Assembly: GCA_903930435.1 (NCBI GenBank)
Contig: CAIYYN010000037.1
Location: 62,001-126,000, forward strand
Reading direction: 5' to 3'
Length of the DNA: 64,000 bases
Source of the DNA: an uncultured Hyphomicrobiales bacterium
Lineage (GTDB): Bacteria > Pseudomonadota > Alphaproteobacteria > Rhizobiales > Ancalomicrobiaceae
The translations under genes and the position numbers were made by a program. The notes beneath the pieces were generated by a model that saw only the letters and a list, made by a program, of their open reading frames with translations, was not told the DNA's origin and made no database searches. Positions 16,532 through 26,531 of the stretch are shown in pieces. Position 1 is the stretch's first letter; each line of letters opens with the position of its first letter.

Positions 16532-17913
16532 TGGGTTGGCGCAAACGGATAGATAGATCAGATCGTCCAAGACGACGGCGAGGGCTTGCCGGACTGATCA
16601 AACGGCGCCTTTTCTGGCGGTTTTATCTGATGCTGCTGGCAAGCCTGATGATCATGGTCGTCATCGGCGGTTTCATCTGGCGGACAGTGGCTGAAGCGCC
16701 CTACCCGGCTGGGCACGACATGGACTCGCGTCTGACGGAAGCGTTACTGCCTCCTGCCGATGCGCCGGACCTGGTTACCCGTGCAGCTATCGCAAATATC
16801 GCGGCGTCGCTTGATGCCCGTGTCATCCTTTTGGGCGCCGATGGCCAGGTCATCGCGACAGCGGGCCGCGAAAACGCGATCACGTCTCATCACCCCGATC
16901 TCGACATTCTTCATCTTCCGCGCGGACGTACTTTCCGAACCTGGCGGATTAATCTATCTGACGGACGTATTCTAGCAGCGGTTGGCACCCGTGGCTTCAA
17001 TGACGGCCCGCCGCCCGGGTTCTATTATCTCTTTCTCGTTGGTATCGGCATCGGTATCGCAGCCTTTCCTTTTGTGCTTCGGATAACGCGTCGGCTCGAG
17101 CGACTACGACAGGCTGTTGAAGATTGGGGTGAAGGACATCTGGACACACGCGTTCTCGAAAGGGGCGGAGACGAAATCGCGTCGGTTTCCAGATCGTTCA
17201 ACATCGCTGCTGCCCGCATTCAAGCGCTCATCACAGCGCATCGCACGCTGCTGGCGAATGCGAGCCATGAACTCAGATCACCACTCGCCCGCCTTCGAAT
17301 GGCGGTCGAGGTCTATAAGGTCTCCCCGAACGACGACCTGCGCGGGGAAATCGTTCGGGATATCGCAGAACTCGATCAACTCGTTGAAGAGATCCTGCTT
17401 GCCAGCCGTCTGGAACATTCCGGTTCGACAATCGAGCGTGACCATGTCGATGTGCTCGGGCTTGCCGCAGAGGAGGCCGCACGCGTTGACGCGACACTGC
17501 TCATCGAGGGCGAACCGGAAACCCTCGTCTTGCAGGGATCCAGCCGACTTTTGCGGCGCCTCGTGCGCAATCTCCTCGAAAATGCGATTCGACACGGTGC
17601 CCCGCCCGTCGAGATAGCCGTCCGATTCACGCCTGTTGAACAGGACGGGTCCGGCCATATCCTGATCACGGTCACAGACCGTGGACCGGGCATACCAGAG
17701 GCCGAGCGACAGCGCGTGTTCGAGCCGTTCTATCGTCCTGCCGGACATTCAGAGGCGGGCGGCAGTTGGGGCCTCGGACTTGCCCTTGTATCCAGGATTG
17801 CTGCGAGCCACGGTGGCATTGTATCTTGCAGCGAAAGCCCGGGCGGCGGCGCCAGATTTGTCGTGACGTTGCCAATCACGATCAAACAAGCAGCTCAGGC
17901 CAAATCGAAATAG
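16528..17913 (+). CDS. membrane sensor histidine kinase (OmpR-partner class)
   Basis: 461 residues from ATG 16528. TM helix about residues 30-51, periplasmic domain of about 110 residues, TM about 165-185, HAMP (RRLERLRQAVEDW and GGDEIASVSRSFN), dimerisation domain with phospho-accepting His247 in NASHELRSPLARLR, and a catalytic domain with N-box LVRNLLENAIRHG, G1 VTDRGPGIPEAE and G2 GLGLALVSRIAASHGG. The periplasmic part contains ARVILLGADGQVIATAGR, resembling a small extracytoplasmic sensor fold. A TTG 13 codons upstream is also in frame. The first ATG overlaps the stop of a 29-codon frame. The 3' end overlaps the convergent GST gene by 19 bases. Confidence 0.94.
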   Translation: MMGWRKRIDRSDRPRRRRGLAGLIKRRLFWRFYLMLLASLMIMVVIGGFIWRTVAEAPYPAGHDMDSRLTEALLPPADAPDLVTRAAIANIAASLDARVILLGADGQVIATAGRENAITSHHPDLDILHLPRGRTFRTWRINLSDGRILAAVGTRGFNDGPPPGFYYLFLVGIGIGIAAFPFVLRITRRLERLRQAVEDWGEGHLDTRVLERGGDEIASVSRSFNIAAARIQALITAHRTLLANASHELRSPLARLRMAVEVYKVSPNDDLRGEIVRDIAELDQLVEEILLASRLEHSGSTIERDHVDVLGLAAEEAARVDATLLIEGEPETLVLQGSSRLLRRLVRNLLENAIRHGAPPVEIAVRFTPVEQDGSGHILITVTDRGPGIPEAERQRVFEPFYRPAGHSEAGGSWGLGLALVSRIAASHGGIVSCSESPGGGARFVVTLPITIKQAAQAKSK

Positions 17914-18602
17914 CGGGCTCCCAGCCGTTCACAATAGGCAATCAGGTTTGGATAAGAGCGAACGTTATCAACAACCGAGGACGTGAAAACCGGTGCGGCG
18001 GCTGCCATGAGAAATGCCAGAACTGTTGCGTCGGCCCCACAGGGTTCATTCCCCATCAGAAAGGGCTTGTCGCCGAGGATCGTCGCGACCGTGTCAAGCG
18101 TGTGATCGGCGATTGCGCGAATCTCGGCGGGAGCATGTCGACCAAGCCCTTGGGCAGCGAGATTGCCTTTGACCTGACGGCGCGCGACGGTCGGTATCAG
18201 CAGTTTCATGGGCACAGGCATTTTGCCAAAAAAAGCCTCTTTGCTCAAAGGCCAATTCTGCGGCTCAATCCAGCGCGCATAGACCGTTGCCCAATACAAG
18301 GTGTCTTCCAATTGCTTTTCAATCGAATAACTGACGGCACGCTCATACTCATTCAAGCCAGCATCATAGTCGAAGCCATATTTGGCTTCGATGTGCCTGC
18401 GAATAAAATAACTGTCGGCAACGATCAGGCCGTCGTCATCGATATAGGGCAGTTTGCCCTTGGGGGCCTTGCGGAACTGACTGAACCGGGAATCCGTCTT
18501 GTAGGAAAGCCCCGCCATTTTCAGCAGGAGCATAGCCTTGATCACGAAGGGACTTGGATCGGGTAAGCCAAAGGCCGGGCCGAACGTGTACAAGGTGATC
18601 AT
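17895..18602 (-). CDS. glutathione S-transferase family protein (metaxin/Fax-like)
   Basis: 235 residues. The N-terminal thioredoxin-like domain begins ITLYTFGPAFGLPDPSPF, with KLPYIDDDGLIVADSYFIRR (cis-Pro and the Asp-Ser glutathione-contact pair); an all-helical C-terminal domain ends YPNLIAYCERLGARYF. The extended first loop and GDKPFLMGNEPCGADATVLA place it with the failed-axon-connections/metaxin-like GST group rather than classical beta-class GSTs. ATG 18602 is preceded by GGGAG. Its substrate is unknown. Its last 19 bases are shared, on the opposite strand, with the end of the sensor kinase gene. Confidence 0.88.
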   Translation of the reverse strand: MITLYTFGPAFGLPDPSPFVIKAMLLLKMAGLSYKTDSRFSQFRKAPKGKLPYIDDDGLIVADSYFIRRHIEAKYGFDYDAGLNEYERAVSYSIEKQLEDTLYWATVYARWIEPQNWPLSKEAFFGKMPVPMKLLIPTVARRQVKGNLAAQGLGRHAPAEIRAIADHTLDTVATILGDKPFLMGNEPCGADATVLAFLMAAAAPVFTSSVVDNVRSYPNLIAYCERLGARYFDLA

Positions 18603-18853
18603 GAGTCGAACTCCCGGACAGCGTGTCAATTGAAAAAGGCAGCAGCACAGTCGTCAGGCGACTGAGCTTTACCAATCAGTTTCGTGTCCAGAATTCATGA
18701 CATGAAATGTCTGGCCACCGAAGAGCATTCAATCGAAAAATTGCCGAGCGCCGATATTCCATACCATCGTCGTGAACTGGCATCTATTTGCCTTGAAAGA
18801 TCCAGTGGTCCGGCGTATGTCGCCAACTCGCTCTCAGGAAAGTTAAACAGTTC

Positions 18854-20086
18854 ATGGCATTAAATGAAGCCAGAGGGCCCGGCTGGCGGGTTTTCCATAA
18901 TCTGGACTTTACGCGCTTTGCAATTGCGCGATTTTGCTCCGGAGTTGGCCTGCAGATGATAGTGGTCGGCGTGGGCTGGTATGTCTATGACATCACCGAC
19001 TCAGCGCTCGCACTCGGGCTTGTCGGCCTCGCCATCTTCTTGCCGACGTTCTCGCTCGCACTTGTCACCGGGCACATTGCCGACAGTTTCGACAGGGCGA
19101 AGATTGTCGGTGTGTGCTTCGGTTTGGTCGCTGTCGTCGCTGCCGGGCTGACAGTTCTGACGACCTACCGATATACCAATGTATCCCTGATCTACGCCCT
19201 CCTGGTTTTGATGGGTATCGCGCGCGCTTTCGCAAACCCGGCCAGTCAGGCGCTGGTGCCGACGCTCGTGCCAAAGGCGCAATTTTCCTCCGCTGTCGCG
19301 TTCAACTCCTCGCTTTGGCAAATCTCGGTCGTGGCTGGTCCGTCGGCTGGCGGATTGCTCTACGCGTTCGGACCCGAAGTCGTCTTTGGGGCCTCATTTC
19401 TGAGTATGGCGATGGCCTCAGTCCTCGCCTTGTCCATCAGCAAGCCGCGTGAAATCATCAAACGCGAGCCCGTCAGTTGGGAAAGCCTTGTCGCCGGGAT
19501 TGTCTACATCCGTGCCAATCCTGCGATCCTCGGAGCTATCTCGCTGGACCTCTTTGCGGTCCTTTTGGGTGGCGCGGCGTCGTTGATGCCGATCTATGCT
19601 CGCGACGTCCTGCATACCGGGCCATGGGGCCTTGGGTTACTGCGCTCAGGGCCAGCAATTGGGGCGTTTCTGGTCGGAATGACGCTGGGACAATTCCCGA
19701 TCCGGCGGCATGCCGGCTACTTCCTGTTTGCCGGCGTCACCATGTTCGGACTGATGACAATCGGCTTTGGTCTGTCCACATCGTTGCCGCTGTCGATGAT
19801 CTGCCTCGTCGTGATGGGCGGATCGGACATGCTGAGCGTTTTCGTTCGTCAGACGCTTGTTCAGCTTGAAACACCCGATGTGATGCGGGGCCGTGTAGCA
19901 GCGGTCAATACGGTCTTCATCGGTGCATCGAATGAACTCGGTGACTTTGAATCCGGCGTCGTGGCCGCCATGATCGGCGCAGTACCAGCCGTCGTCGTTG
20001 GCGGCCTCGGTACCTTGCTGATCGCTGCGGTCTGGGCGTGGAGGTTTCCGACACTTCGCAACCGCGACAAACTGTCCGGCAGTTAA
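18854..20086 (+). CDS. MFS transporter, MFS_3/EntS-like exporter family
   Basis: 410 residues with about twelve hydrophobic segments. Marker regions are FTRFAIARFCSGVGLQMIVV at the first helix, VGWYVYDITDSALALGLVG, the loop GHIADSFDRAKIVG (the motif A region), MGIARAFANPASQALVPTL and AVAFNSSLWQISVVAGPSAG, characteristic of the enterobactin-exporter/multidrug branch. No substrate can be assigned. It stands alone: upstream is the divergent GST gene and downstream an AT-rich lipoprotein gene 166 bases away. Confidence 0.9.
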   Translation: MALNEARGPGWRVFHNLDFTRFAIARFCSGVGLQMIVVGVGWYVYDITDSALALGLVGLAIFLPTFSLALVTGHIADSFDRAKIVGVCFGLVAVVAAGLTVLTTYRYTNVSLIYALLVLMGIARAFANPASQALVPTLVPKAQFSSAVAFNSSLWQISVVAGPSAGGLLYAFGPEVVFGASFLSMAMASVLALSISKPREIIKREPVSWESLVAGIVYIRANPAILGAISLDLFAVLLGGAASLMPIYARDVLHTGPWGLGLLRSGPAIGAFLVGMTLGQFPIRRHAGYFLFAGVTMFGLMTIGFGLSTSLPLSMICLVVMGGSDMLSVFVRQTLVQLETPDVMRGRVAAVNTVFIGASNELGDFESGVVAAMIGAVPAVVVGGLGTLLIAAVWAWRFPTLRNRDKLSGS

Positions 20087-20252
20087 CTCCGTCAACGAGA
20101 CAACAGTTATATATAAAAAGTTGTAATTTAATTATCAACACCTAAATTAATATGTCAATTATTTCAAGTTGCACGTTAGCCCTCGCGTAATCTAACTTTT
20201 TGTTAACCATGCGCACTCTTGCGCCTGGGCCTTAACGAAGGGGGGCGAAAGT

Positions 20253-20987
20253 ATGTCAATTGCATTTCGAGGGCTTGGATCGATCCTGATTGCTCTTTCA
20301 CTATGCAGCTGCGCAAGTGTCAGTGATTTTCAGGGCAACGCAATGCCGGACACGCCGAAAGGGTTTGGCACAATTATCAACGCCGTCAAATGTGACCTGG
20401 AAGACTTTTTGGAAGAGCATCGCGGAAAATACAGAACTGCTGATGACGCATTCAAATTAACGATGGACAAAGGTACAGTTGCTGTACTCGATATCAAGGC
20501 AACAATAGATCATACAAAAGATTTTAATATTGGTATAAATGTATTCCCATTCGCGCTGGGCGCTGGATTTCAACCAACGTACGACCACAGCACAGACAAG
20601 ACAGTTGTAGATGAAATAAAGATTACGCTGAATCAAAAAATACAACCACACGATAGCATTACAAGCGAATGTCGCAATCGCAGTCAGGAAGAAAAAGATG
20701 CGAGTGTGCAGGTCTTGCAGCTCAAGAAAACACTGGACAATTTCTACAACGAAGAAGAGGTCAAAATTATAAATGGCGGCAACCGCGCAACGCTTGGAGT
20801 CTGGACACTGAATTGGCAGGTCAAGGTAACAGATGGTGTGAGTGCAACAGGATCAAATGGATCAAAAATCTCGATACTAAAAGCATTAATTGGTCAGAAC
20901 CTCCCGGTTGGAGGCTCTGCCAGCGAAGCTGTCACCTATTCAATTCAGCTTGATCTTACCGGACCAGGTAAAAGTAATGTCAAGTAG
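20253..20987 (+). CDS. AT-rich lipoprotein with apparent internal duplication
   Basis: 244 residues. The N-terminus is a lipoprotein signal (FRGLGSILIALSLCSCAS, lipobox LCSC, lipidated Cys at about 20). The mature part looks like two copies of a helix-plus-beta unit: copy 1 about residues 40-130 (FGTIINAVKCDLEDFLEEH ... VVDEIKITLNQKI), copy 2 about 150-240 (VLQLKKTLDNFYNEEE ... AVTYSIQLDLTG). The pattern is reminiscent of the trypco2 (trypsin-co-occurring) domain, but this is a weak visual match. Codons are much more AT-rich than in neighbouring genes and the upstream 160 bases are AT-rich too, which suggests acquisition by transfer. No partner gene is evident. Confidence 0.75.
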   Translation: MSIAFRGLGSILIALSLCSCASVSDFQGNAMPDTPKGFGTIINAVKCDLEDFLEEHRGKYRTADDAFKLTMDKGTVAVLDIKATIDHTKDFNIGINVFPFALGAGFQPTYDHSTDKTVVDEIKITLNQKIQPHDSITSECRNRSQEEKDASVQVLQLKKTLDNFYNEEEVKIINGGNRATLGVWTLNWQVKVTDGVSATGSNGSKISILKALIGQNLPVGGSASEAVTYSIQLDLTGPGKSNVK

Positions 20988-21101
20988 AAATTGAGCGAGA
21001 ATGAGCTCTGGCATTCGCGATCGCCTTTTAGCAAGCGAGTGCCGGGCCTCATCGAGAGCGCGATCCTGTCAACGAGCCCTAGTCCATCCCGCACCCTTGA
21101 T

Positions 21102-23414
21102 CTAAGGCTTGGAACTCCGGTCCTTCGATGCCCGCTGGAAAGCGGCAGCGAACGCATTGTTCGCGGACGGCGGCGTGATGGCTGGCCTCATATCCCGTCG
21201 AGATTCACTTGCCGTGCCAGCTGAACGAGCCGCTGGCGCGGTTCCATCATCACGACGCATCGAAAGTGCAATCCGCTTGCGCTTTGCGTCAACTTCGACA
21301 ACACGAACCTTGACGACATCGCCGGCTTTCACCACGTCGCGCGGGTCTTTCACGAACTTGTCGGCAAGTTGGCTGACATGCACCAGCCCATCCTGATGAA
21401 CGCCGATATCGACGAAGGCACCGAAGGCGGCAACATTGGTGACGGTGCCTTCCAGGATCATGCCAGGCTTCAGATCGCTGATTTCCTCGATCCCGTCGGC
21501 GAATGACGCGGTCTTGAACACGGGGCGGGGATCGCGGCCCGGTTTGTCGAGTTCTGCCAGAATATCGATGACCGTTGGCAGGCCGAAGGTCTCATCGACG
21601 AAATCGCGCGGGTTCAGCCCCTTGAGCAGCGTCGTATCGCCCATGATCGAGCGCACATCGCGCCCACACGCCTTCACAATTCGATTGGCCAACTTGTAGG
21701 CTTCGGGATGGACGGAGGATGCGTCCAACGGTTCATCGCCATCGCGGATACGCAGGAACCCGGCGGCCAGTTCGAACGTCCTAGCGCCCAGACGCGGTAC
21801 GGCCATGAGGCTCTTGCGGGTCTTGAAGGGGCCTTCGGCGTTTCGATGCGCAACGATGGCTTCGGCAAGCGAGGCACCAAGCCCTGAAACCCGCGCCAAA
21901 AGCGATGCCGAGGCCGTATTCAGGTCGACGCCGACGCCATTCACGGCATCCTCAACGACCGCATCAAGCGCCTTGGCCAAACGCGACTGATCAACATCGT
22001 GCTGATATTGGCCGACACCAATCGCCTTCGGATCGATTTTGACCAATTCAGCCAGCGGATCCTGAAGACGGCGCGCGATGGAAACCGCGCCGCGAAGGGT
22101 TACATCGAGATCCGGCATTTCCGCCGCCGCCGTTGCGGAAGCGGAATAGACAGACGCGCCTGCCTCGCTGACGACGACCTTGATCGGCTTCGGCGGTGTC
22201 ATCTCAGCCAGCATTTCAGAGACGAGCCGATCCGTCTCGCGGCTACCAGTGCCATTGCCAATCGCAATCAATTCAACCCGATGCTTGCGGATCAAGGCAG
22301 ACAGGGTCGCGATGGTGCCGCGAACGTCATTTTTGGGCTGAAGCGGATAGACGGTCGCGGTATCGAGAACCTTGGCGGTCGCATCTACAACAGCGACCTT
22401 CACGCCTGTCCGGATTCCTGGATCGAGCCCCATCGTCGTCCGGCTTCCGGCAGGAGCGGCGAGCAACAGGTCTTTCAGATTAGCGGCAAAGACCGCTATC
22501 GCCTCGGTTTCCGCCCGCTCGCGGATCGTTGTCATCAAGTCAAGCCCGAGATGCAGCGACAGCTTCACACGCCACGTCCAGCGGGCAACGTCGAGCAGCC
22601 AGGTGTCTGCAGCAGAGCCTTTCAGCGGGATTCCATAGGCGTCGGCAACGAGCTTCTCGCAGGGTTTGACTGTCGAGGTGTCATCCGTATCGACCTCGAT
22701 ATCAACGCTCAGAAGGTCTTCGTTGCGGCCACGTAACATCGCCAGTACACGGTGTCCCGGTGCCGTTGCCCAGCGTTCGCTGTGATTGAAATAGTCTGCA
22801 AACTTTTCGGCGGCGGCCTCCTTGCCCTCGACCACCTTTGCCCGGATCGTGGCACGTGCAACCATATGCTGGCGCAGCCTGCCGATCAGATCGGCGTTTT
22901 CGGCAAATGTTTCGGCGAGAATATCGCGCGCTCCATCGAGCGCGGCTTTGACATCGGGAACCGCCTCGCTGACAAAGCGCTTGGCCTCAGTCTGCGGATC
23001 GAGCTTGCGGTCGGCCAGCAGTGATTCAGCCAGCGGCCCCAAGCCGTTCTCCCGCGCGATGGCTGCCTTGGTGCGACGCTTGGGCTTGAATGGCAGGTAG
23101 ATGTCTTCGAGTTCGGCCTTGGTCCCAGCGGAAACAATCTTGGCCGAAAGATCTGGCGTCAGTTTGCCTTGCCCTTCGATGGAGGCGAGGACAGCCTCCC
23201 GCCGCGACTCAAGTTCACGCAAATACGTCAGTCGTTCCTCGAGCTTGCGCAATTGTGTGTCATCGAGGCCGCCGGTGACTTCCTTCCGATAACGGGAAAT
23301 AAAAGGAACTGTTGCCCCGCCATCGAGCAACTCAACTGCTGCAGTCACCTGCTGGCTACGGGCACCAATTTCGGAAGCGATTTGTGCGGTAATTCTCGTG
23401 ATCGTCGCTGTCAT
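21102..23414 (-). CDS. tex: Tex family RNA-binding transcription accessory protein
   Basis: 770 residues, full length for Tex. N-terminal helical region with [20 protein letters not shown] and [19 protein letters not shown], a YqgF-like domain ([19 protein letters not shown]), helix-hairpin-helix repeats ([40 protein letters not shown]) and a C-terminal S1 domain ([40 protein letters not shown]). Tex binds nucleic acids and influences transcription and stress tolerance. The last 45 residues after the S1 domain are polar and variable. Monocistronic; the Kir-type channel gene lies upstream on the same strand. Confidence 0.96.
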   Translation of the reverse strand: MTATITRITAQIASEIGARSQQVTAAVELLDGGATVPFISRYRKEVTGGLDDTQLRKLEERLTYLRELESRREAVLASIEGQGKLTPDLSAKIVSAGTKAELEDIYLPFKPKRRTKAAIARENGLGPLAESLLADRKLDPQTEAKRFVSEAVPDVKAALDGARDILAETFAENADLIGRLRQHMVARATIRAKVVEGKEAAAEKFADYFNHSERWATAPGHRVLAMLRGRNEDLLSVDIEVDTDDTSTVKPCEKLVADAYGIPLKGSAADTWLLDVARWTWRVKLSLHLGLDLMTTIRERAETEAIAVFAANLKDLLLAAPAGSRTTMGLDPGIRTGVKVAVVDATAKVLDTATVYPLQPKNDVRGTIATLSALIRKHRVELIAIGNGTGSRETDRLVSEMLAEMTPPKPIKVVVSEAGASVYSASATAAAEMPDLDVTLRGAVSIARRLQDPLAELVKIDPKAIGVGQYQHDVDQSRLAKALDAVVEDAVNGVGVDLNTASASLLARVSGLGASLAEAIVAHRNAEGPFKTRKSLMAVPRLGARTFELAAGFLRIRDGDEPLDASSVHPEAYKLANRIVKACGRDVRSIMGDTTLLKGLNPRDFVDETFGLPTVIDILAELDKPGRDPRPVFKTASFADGIEEISDLKPGMILEGTVTNVAAFGAFVDIGVHQDGLVHVSQLADKFVKDPRDVVKAGDVVKVRVVEVDAKRKRIALSMRRDDGTAPAARSAGTASESRRDMRPAITPPSANNAFAAAFQRASKDRSSKP

Positions 23415-23531
23415 AATTGCCTTTGTACGATGTCAAACGGGTAACGATGCGTGTCTGACGACACTAGAGACCCCACCCTCACCTGCCAACCCTGCCCATT
23501 CGGTCATCCCCGACTGATCGGCATAAGGGGC

Positions 23532-24428
23532 CTAGGCTTCGACCGCATCAGACAGGTCTTCCGGTTCGATATCGTGAAACAGCGTATAATCAAGCACCAC
23601 ATTTCCGTCAGCATTGTTTTCAAGGAGATCGACAAATTGATGACCAAAAACAATATCTTGCCAACTGTAGGTCTGGCGCGCACGCAGCACCTGAGCAACC
23701 ACCTCGTCAGTGCCGCGAACCGTCAAGGTGAGCGCGGCTTCTGCCTCTTCAAGCCGTTGTGCATCCCAGCCAAACAATGGACTTTCACCATCGATCCGAT
23801 GGAAAAGTGTCCAGGAGAGCATGAACGAGGGATTTTCGACGCGGTCGAGCTTCAACTCATAGAAGCGGCGGAAGCGTTTACCCTCCGAACTGACCGTCGT
23901 TGCCAGGAGCCACAGCTTGGCGACGGCATCGCTGATCATGTTGGCCCGAGCATTTGCAACACGCAGCATGAGGGTCTGCTGGCCGTCAAATTGCCCAATG
24001 ACGGCCCGCGACGAAAACAACAGTCTAGCGGTTGGTCGCGAAAACCGGGCGAAGATCATGCCCGTCAACACAGCTGAAAAGATCAGACCGGAAAACGACT
24101 CGACGCTGGCGACCGCATGGCCCCACTCGGATTGCGGATGCATATCGCCGTAGCCGACAGTGGACAGCGTCTCGATCGAAAAATACAGGACATGCCAGGG
24201 TCGATCAGGAGGCAGATTGGCCACCGATTCGGGAAATGCCAGATACAACGCTGCAAAAATCGCATTGAATATCGCGAAAATCACGGCAGTCGCGAGAACA
24301 AAACTGCCCCAACTCACGCGCATCGCCGTGTGATAGAAATCAGCGAAGGCGCTATTCGCCAAGCCCTTTGCAACAATCTTGCGATTGCCCAAACTCACTG
24401 TCTTCTCACGCGTGGCTCGTCGTATCAT
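23532..24428 (-). CDS. inward-rectifier-type (KirBac) potassium channel
   Basis: 298 residues. Two transmembrane helices (about 38-64 and 103-127) flank a pore loop with the K+ selectivity filter TVGYGD at residues 90-95. The cytoplasmic part begins SRPTARLLFSSRAVIGQFDG and continues LMLRVANARANMISDA, the Kir C-terminal immunoglobulin-like domain with the slide helix before TM1. This matches prokaryotic Kir channels, which move K+ and can be gated by lipids. KMQ-type trafficking signals are absent, as expected. It is on the same strand as tex, 117 bases from it. Confidence 0.93.
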   Translation of the reverse strand: MIRRATREKTVSLGNRKIVAKGLANSAFADFYHTAMRVSWGSFVLATAVIFAIFNAIFAALYLAFPESVANLPPDRPWHVLYFSIETLSTVGYGDMHPQSEWGHAVASVESFSGLIFSAVLTGMIFARFSRPTARLLFSSRAVIGQFDGQQTLMLRVANARANMISDAVAKLWLLATTVSSEGKRFRRFYELKLDRVENPSFMLSWTLFHRIDGESPLFGWDAQRLEEAEAALTLTVRGTDEVVAQVLRARQTYSWQDIVFGHQFVDLLENNADGNVVLDYTLFHDIEPEDLSDAVEA

Positions 24429-24521
24429 GCAGCACCTGTCTCCACCTTTACATTTTTCACTCTCACGACGCGGAGCGGCCTGGTCAAGCGAAGATCCGTA
24501 TTTGAACCACGGTCCGAAAAT

Positions 24522-24550
24522 GAAAATGGCGAGCCAAGCCCGCCATTTTC
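24522..24550 (-). terminator. hairpin downstream of the 64-residue gene
   Basis: Perfect 10-bp stem GAAAATGGCG / CGCCATTTTC with a nine-base loop, 25 bases after the stop at 24575. The A/T-rich base of the stem supplies a T-rich tail on both strands, consistent with a rho-independent terminator. Confidence 0.65.
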
Positions 24551-24574
24551 AAATAATCAAACCTGATCAAACGA

Positions 24575-24769
24575 TCAGTAATGCGCAGTCTCAGACAAGC
24601 GCGAAGAACTGAAGTTACCCCGATCAATTTCGCGGATGCGATATTCGAGGTCGTAAAGATCCTTGGCGTCATTGAGATAGCGCTCTTCGAGCATCTCGCG
24701 GCTTGGCGGCACGATGAACTTCACAAACGCGCCAACAGCAGTCATCACAAGGGCTAAAATTGAGGACAT
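24575..24769 (-). CDS. DUF3563-like small protein
   Basis: 64 residues. A hydrophobic N-terminus (MSSILALVMTAVGAFVKFIV) precedes PPSREMLEERYLNDAKDLYDLEYRIREIDRGN, split here as PPSREMLEERYLNDAKDL and YDLEYRIREIDRGNF. The YL...DL.DLE.R.R.I pattern resembles the DUF3563 family of tiny proteobacterial proteins of unknown function. AAAGGAGA lies upstream of ATG 24769 at good spacing and a hairpin terminator follows, so it is very probably expressed as a single-gene unit. Confidence 0.7.
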   Translation of the reverse strand: MSSILALVMTAVGAFVKFIVPPSREMLEERYLNDAKDLYDLEYRIREIDRGNFSSSRLSETAHY

Positions 24770-25202
24770 CTATTGTCTCCTTTCGGCAATTCGGACACCC
24801 CGTGTCAGGCGGGCCATCCGATCAGCTCAAGGCGGTCAGGCACCTCAAGCAGCATTCGCAAGCGTCAGACAGGTACGAAGCGACAAACCCAGATTGGGCG
24901 CTACACCGTCCGTCACGTGATCAGATCCCGTCCGACTCGACTTGCTCTGCTGCATTGCAATATACATGCGACTTCAACATTTTGCATTGCAGCATAAGCG
25001 TCGGCAGACATGCGAATTGTGCATATCAAATTAATTAAGGCTAAAAGCCATGCAAAAATGGCAGGCAATCCAGGTTGCCGGCTATTCAAGGTCCAAAGTG
25101 GCAGCGTCTGACCGACCGCCAAGAAGACCAAAACAAGAGACATCAAGCATTAAGGAGCGACCGCCAGCGCAGTCTCTCCCCAATGCGTTATAGCCGTAAG
25201 CT
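24770..25202. other. intergenic region, no gene seen
   Basis: 430 bases between two minus-strand genes. A 77-codon hydrophobic frame at 24913-25146 on the minus strand lacks a ribosome binding site and has atypical codon use. No terminator for formaldehyde dehydrogenase was found. The promoter of the 64-residue gene should lie in its first 100 bases. Confidence 0.45.
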
Positions 25203-26315
25203 TCAGTAAATGACCACGGACCGGATCGACTTGCCCTCGTGCATGAGATCGAAGGCGGTATTGATCTCGTCCAGCGGCATGGTGTGGGTAATCAGATCAT
25301 CGATATTGATCTTGCCTTCCATGTACCAATCGACAATTTTCGGCACGTCCGTGCGCCCGCGCGCGCCGCCGAAAGCCGATCCGCGCCAGTTGCGGCCTGT
25401 GACAAGCTGGAAGGGGCGCGTCGCAATTTCGGCGCCAGCCGGAGCCACACCGATCACGATGGACGTCCCCCAGCCGCGATGGCAGCTTTCAAGCGCTTGC
25501 CGCATTACCGTGACATTGCCCGTGCAATCAAACGTAAAATCGGCGCCGCCATCCGTCAGATCCTGGACAGCGGAGACAACCTTGTCCGCCCCCACGACGC
25601 TGGGATTGATAAAGTCGGTCATGCCGAACTTGCGAGCCATCGCTTCCTTGCCCGGATTGATGTCCACGCCGATGATCTTATCTGCACCGACCATGCGGGC
25701 GCCTTGAATGACGTTCAAACCGATCCCGCCGAGGCCAAACACGACGACATTGGCACCCGGCCAGACTTTACCCGTGTAGACAACGGCACCGATGCCGGTT
25801 GTCACGCCACAGCCGATATAGCAAATCTTGTCGAATGGCGCGTCCTCACGAACTTTGGCGAGCGCAATCTCGGGCAGCACCGTGAAATTCGAGAAGGTCG
25901 AGCATCCCATATAGTGGAACACCTCGCCGCCATCGCAGGAAAAGCGCGTCGTCCGGTCGGGCATCAAACCTTGCCCCTGTGTAGAACGTATCGCAGTACA
26001 CAGATTGGACCGCTGTGACAGGCAGGTCTTGCACTGGCGGCACTCTGGCGTATAGAGCGGAATCACGTGATCGCCGACCTTCAAGGTCGTCACCCCGGCA
26101 CCAACCTCGCGCACGATGCCTGCACCCTCGTGACCGAGAATGGCCGGAAACTTGCCCTCGGAATCAAAACCGTCAAGCGTGTAGGCGTCCGTGTGGCAGA
26201 CGCCTGTCGCCATCACTTCAACGAGGACTTCGCCCGCCTTTGGCCCACCGATTTCGATTGTCTCGATGGTGAGTGGCTTCTTGGCTTCCCAGGCAACGGC
26301 GGCGCGCGATTTCAT
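25203..26315 (-). CDS. frmA: S-(hydroxymethyl)glutathione dehydrogenase (class III ADH)
   Basis: 370 residues, normal length. Oxidises the spontaneous formaldehyde-glutathione adduct to S-formylglutathione with NAD+. Catalytic zinc ligands sit in [24 protein letters not shown] and later in [13 protein letters not shown]; structural zinc is bound by [15 protein letters not shown]. The NAD fold has [20 protein letters not shown], and [20 protein letters not shown] is diagnostic of class III. ATG 26315 follows GAGGAAA. S-formylglutathione hydrolase (frmB) is not next door. It lies 2.7 kb from, and is divergent to, the sarcosine oxidase operon, whose product formaldehyde it can remove. Confidence 0.96.
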   Translation of the reverse strand: MKSRAAVAWEAKKPLTIETIEIGGPKAGEVLVEVMATGVCHTDAYTLDGFDSEGKFPAILGHEGAGIVREVGAGVTTLKVGDHVIPLYTPECRQCKTCLSQRSNLCTAIRSTQGQGLMPDRTTRFSCDGGEVFHYMGCSTFSNFTVLPEIALAKVREDAPFDKICYIGCGVTTGIGAVVYTGKVWPGANVVVFGLGGIGLNVIQGARMVGADKIIGVDINPGKEAMARKFGMTDFINPSVVGADKVVSAVQDLTDGGADFTFDCTGNVTVMRQALESCHRGWGTSIVIGVAPAGAEIATRPFQLVTGRNWRGSAFGGARGRTDVPKIVDWYMEGKINIDDLITHTMPLDEINTAFDLMHEGKSIRSVVIY

Positions 26316-26531
26316 CGGGTTTCCTCGTCAAGTGTCGTCGAAGATTGGAGATTAGCGGCTAACATTCAAAACGCAAAGCACTTGCGGGCGAACTTGTTTG
26401 CCAAATTCTTCCCGGCGCGATTGCGTCATAACGCCAATCAACGACGGTGTCGTGAAAGTCGCGCCCCAACGCACGCATCAAGCGTTGAGGCAGAAGACCG
26501 AAAGGAATACCCTGAGCAAAATCGAGACGTC

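Noticed and set aside
24913-25146. Hydrophobic 77-codon minus-strand frame downstream of the DUF3563-like gene's promoter region
   Set aside because: No ribosome binding site, low GC at third positions, ends in a Cys/Arg-rich tail; more likely chance.
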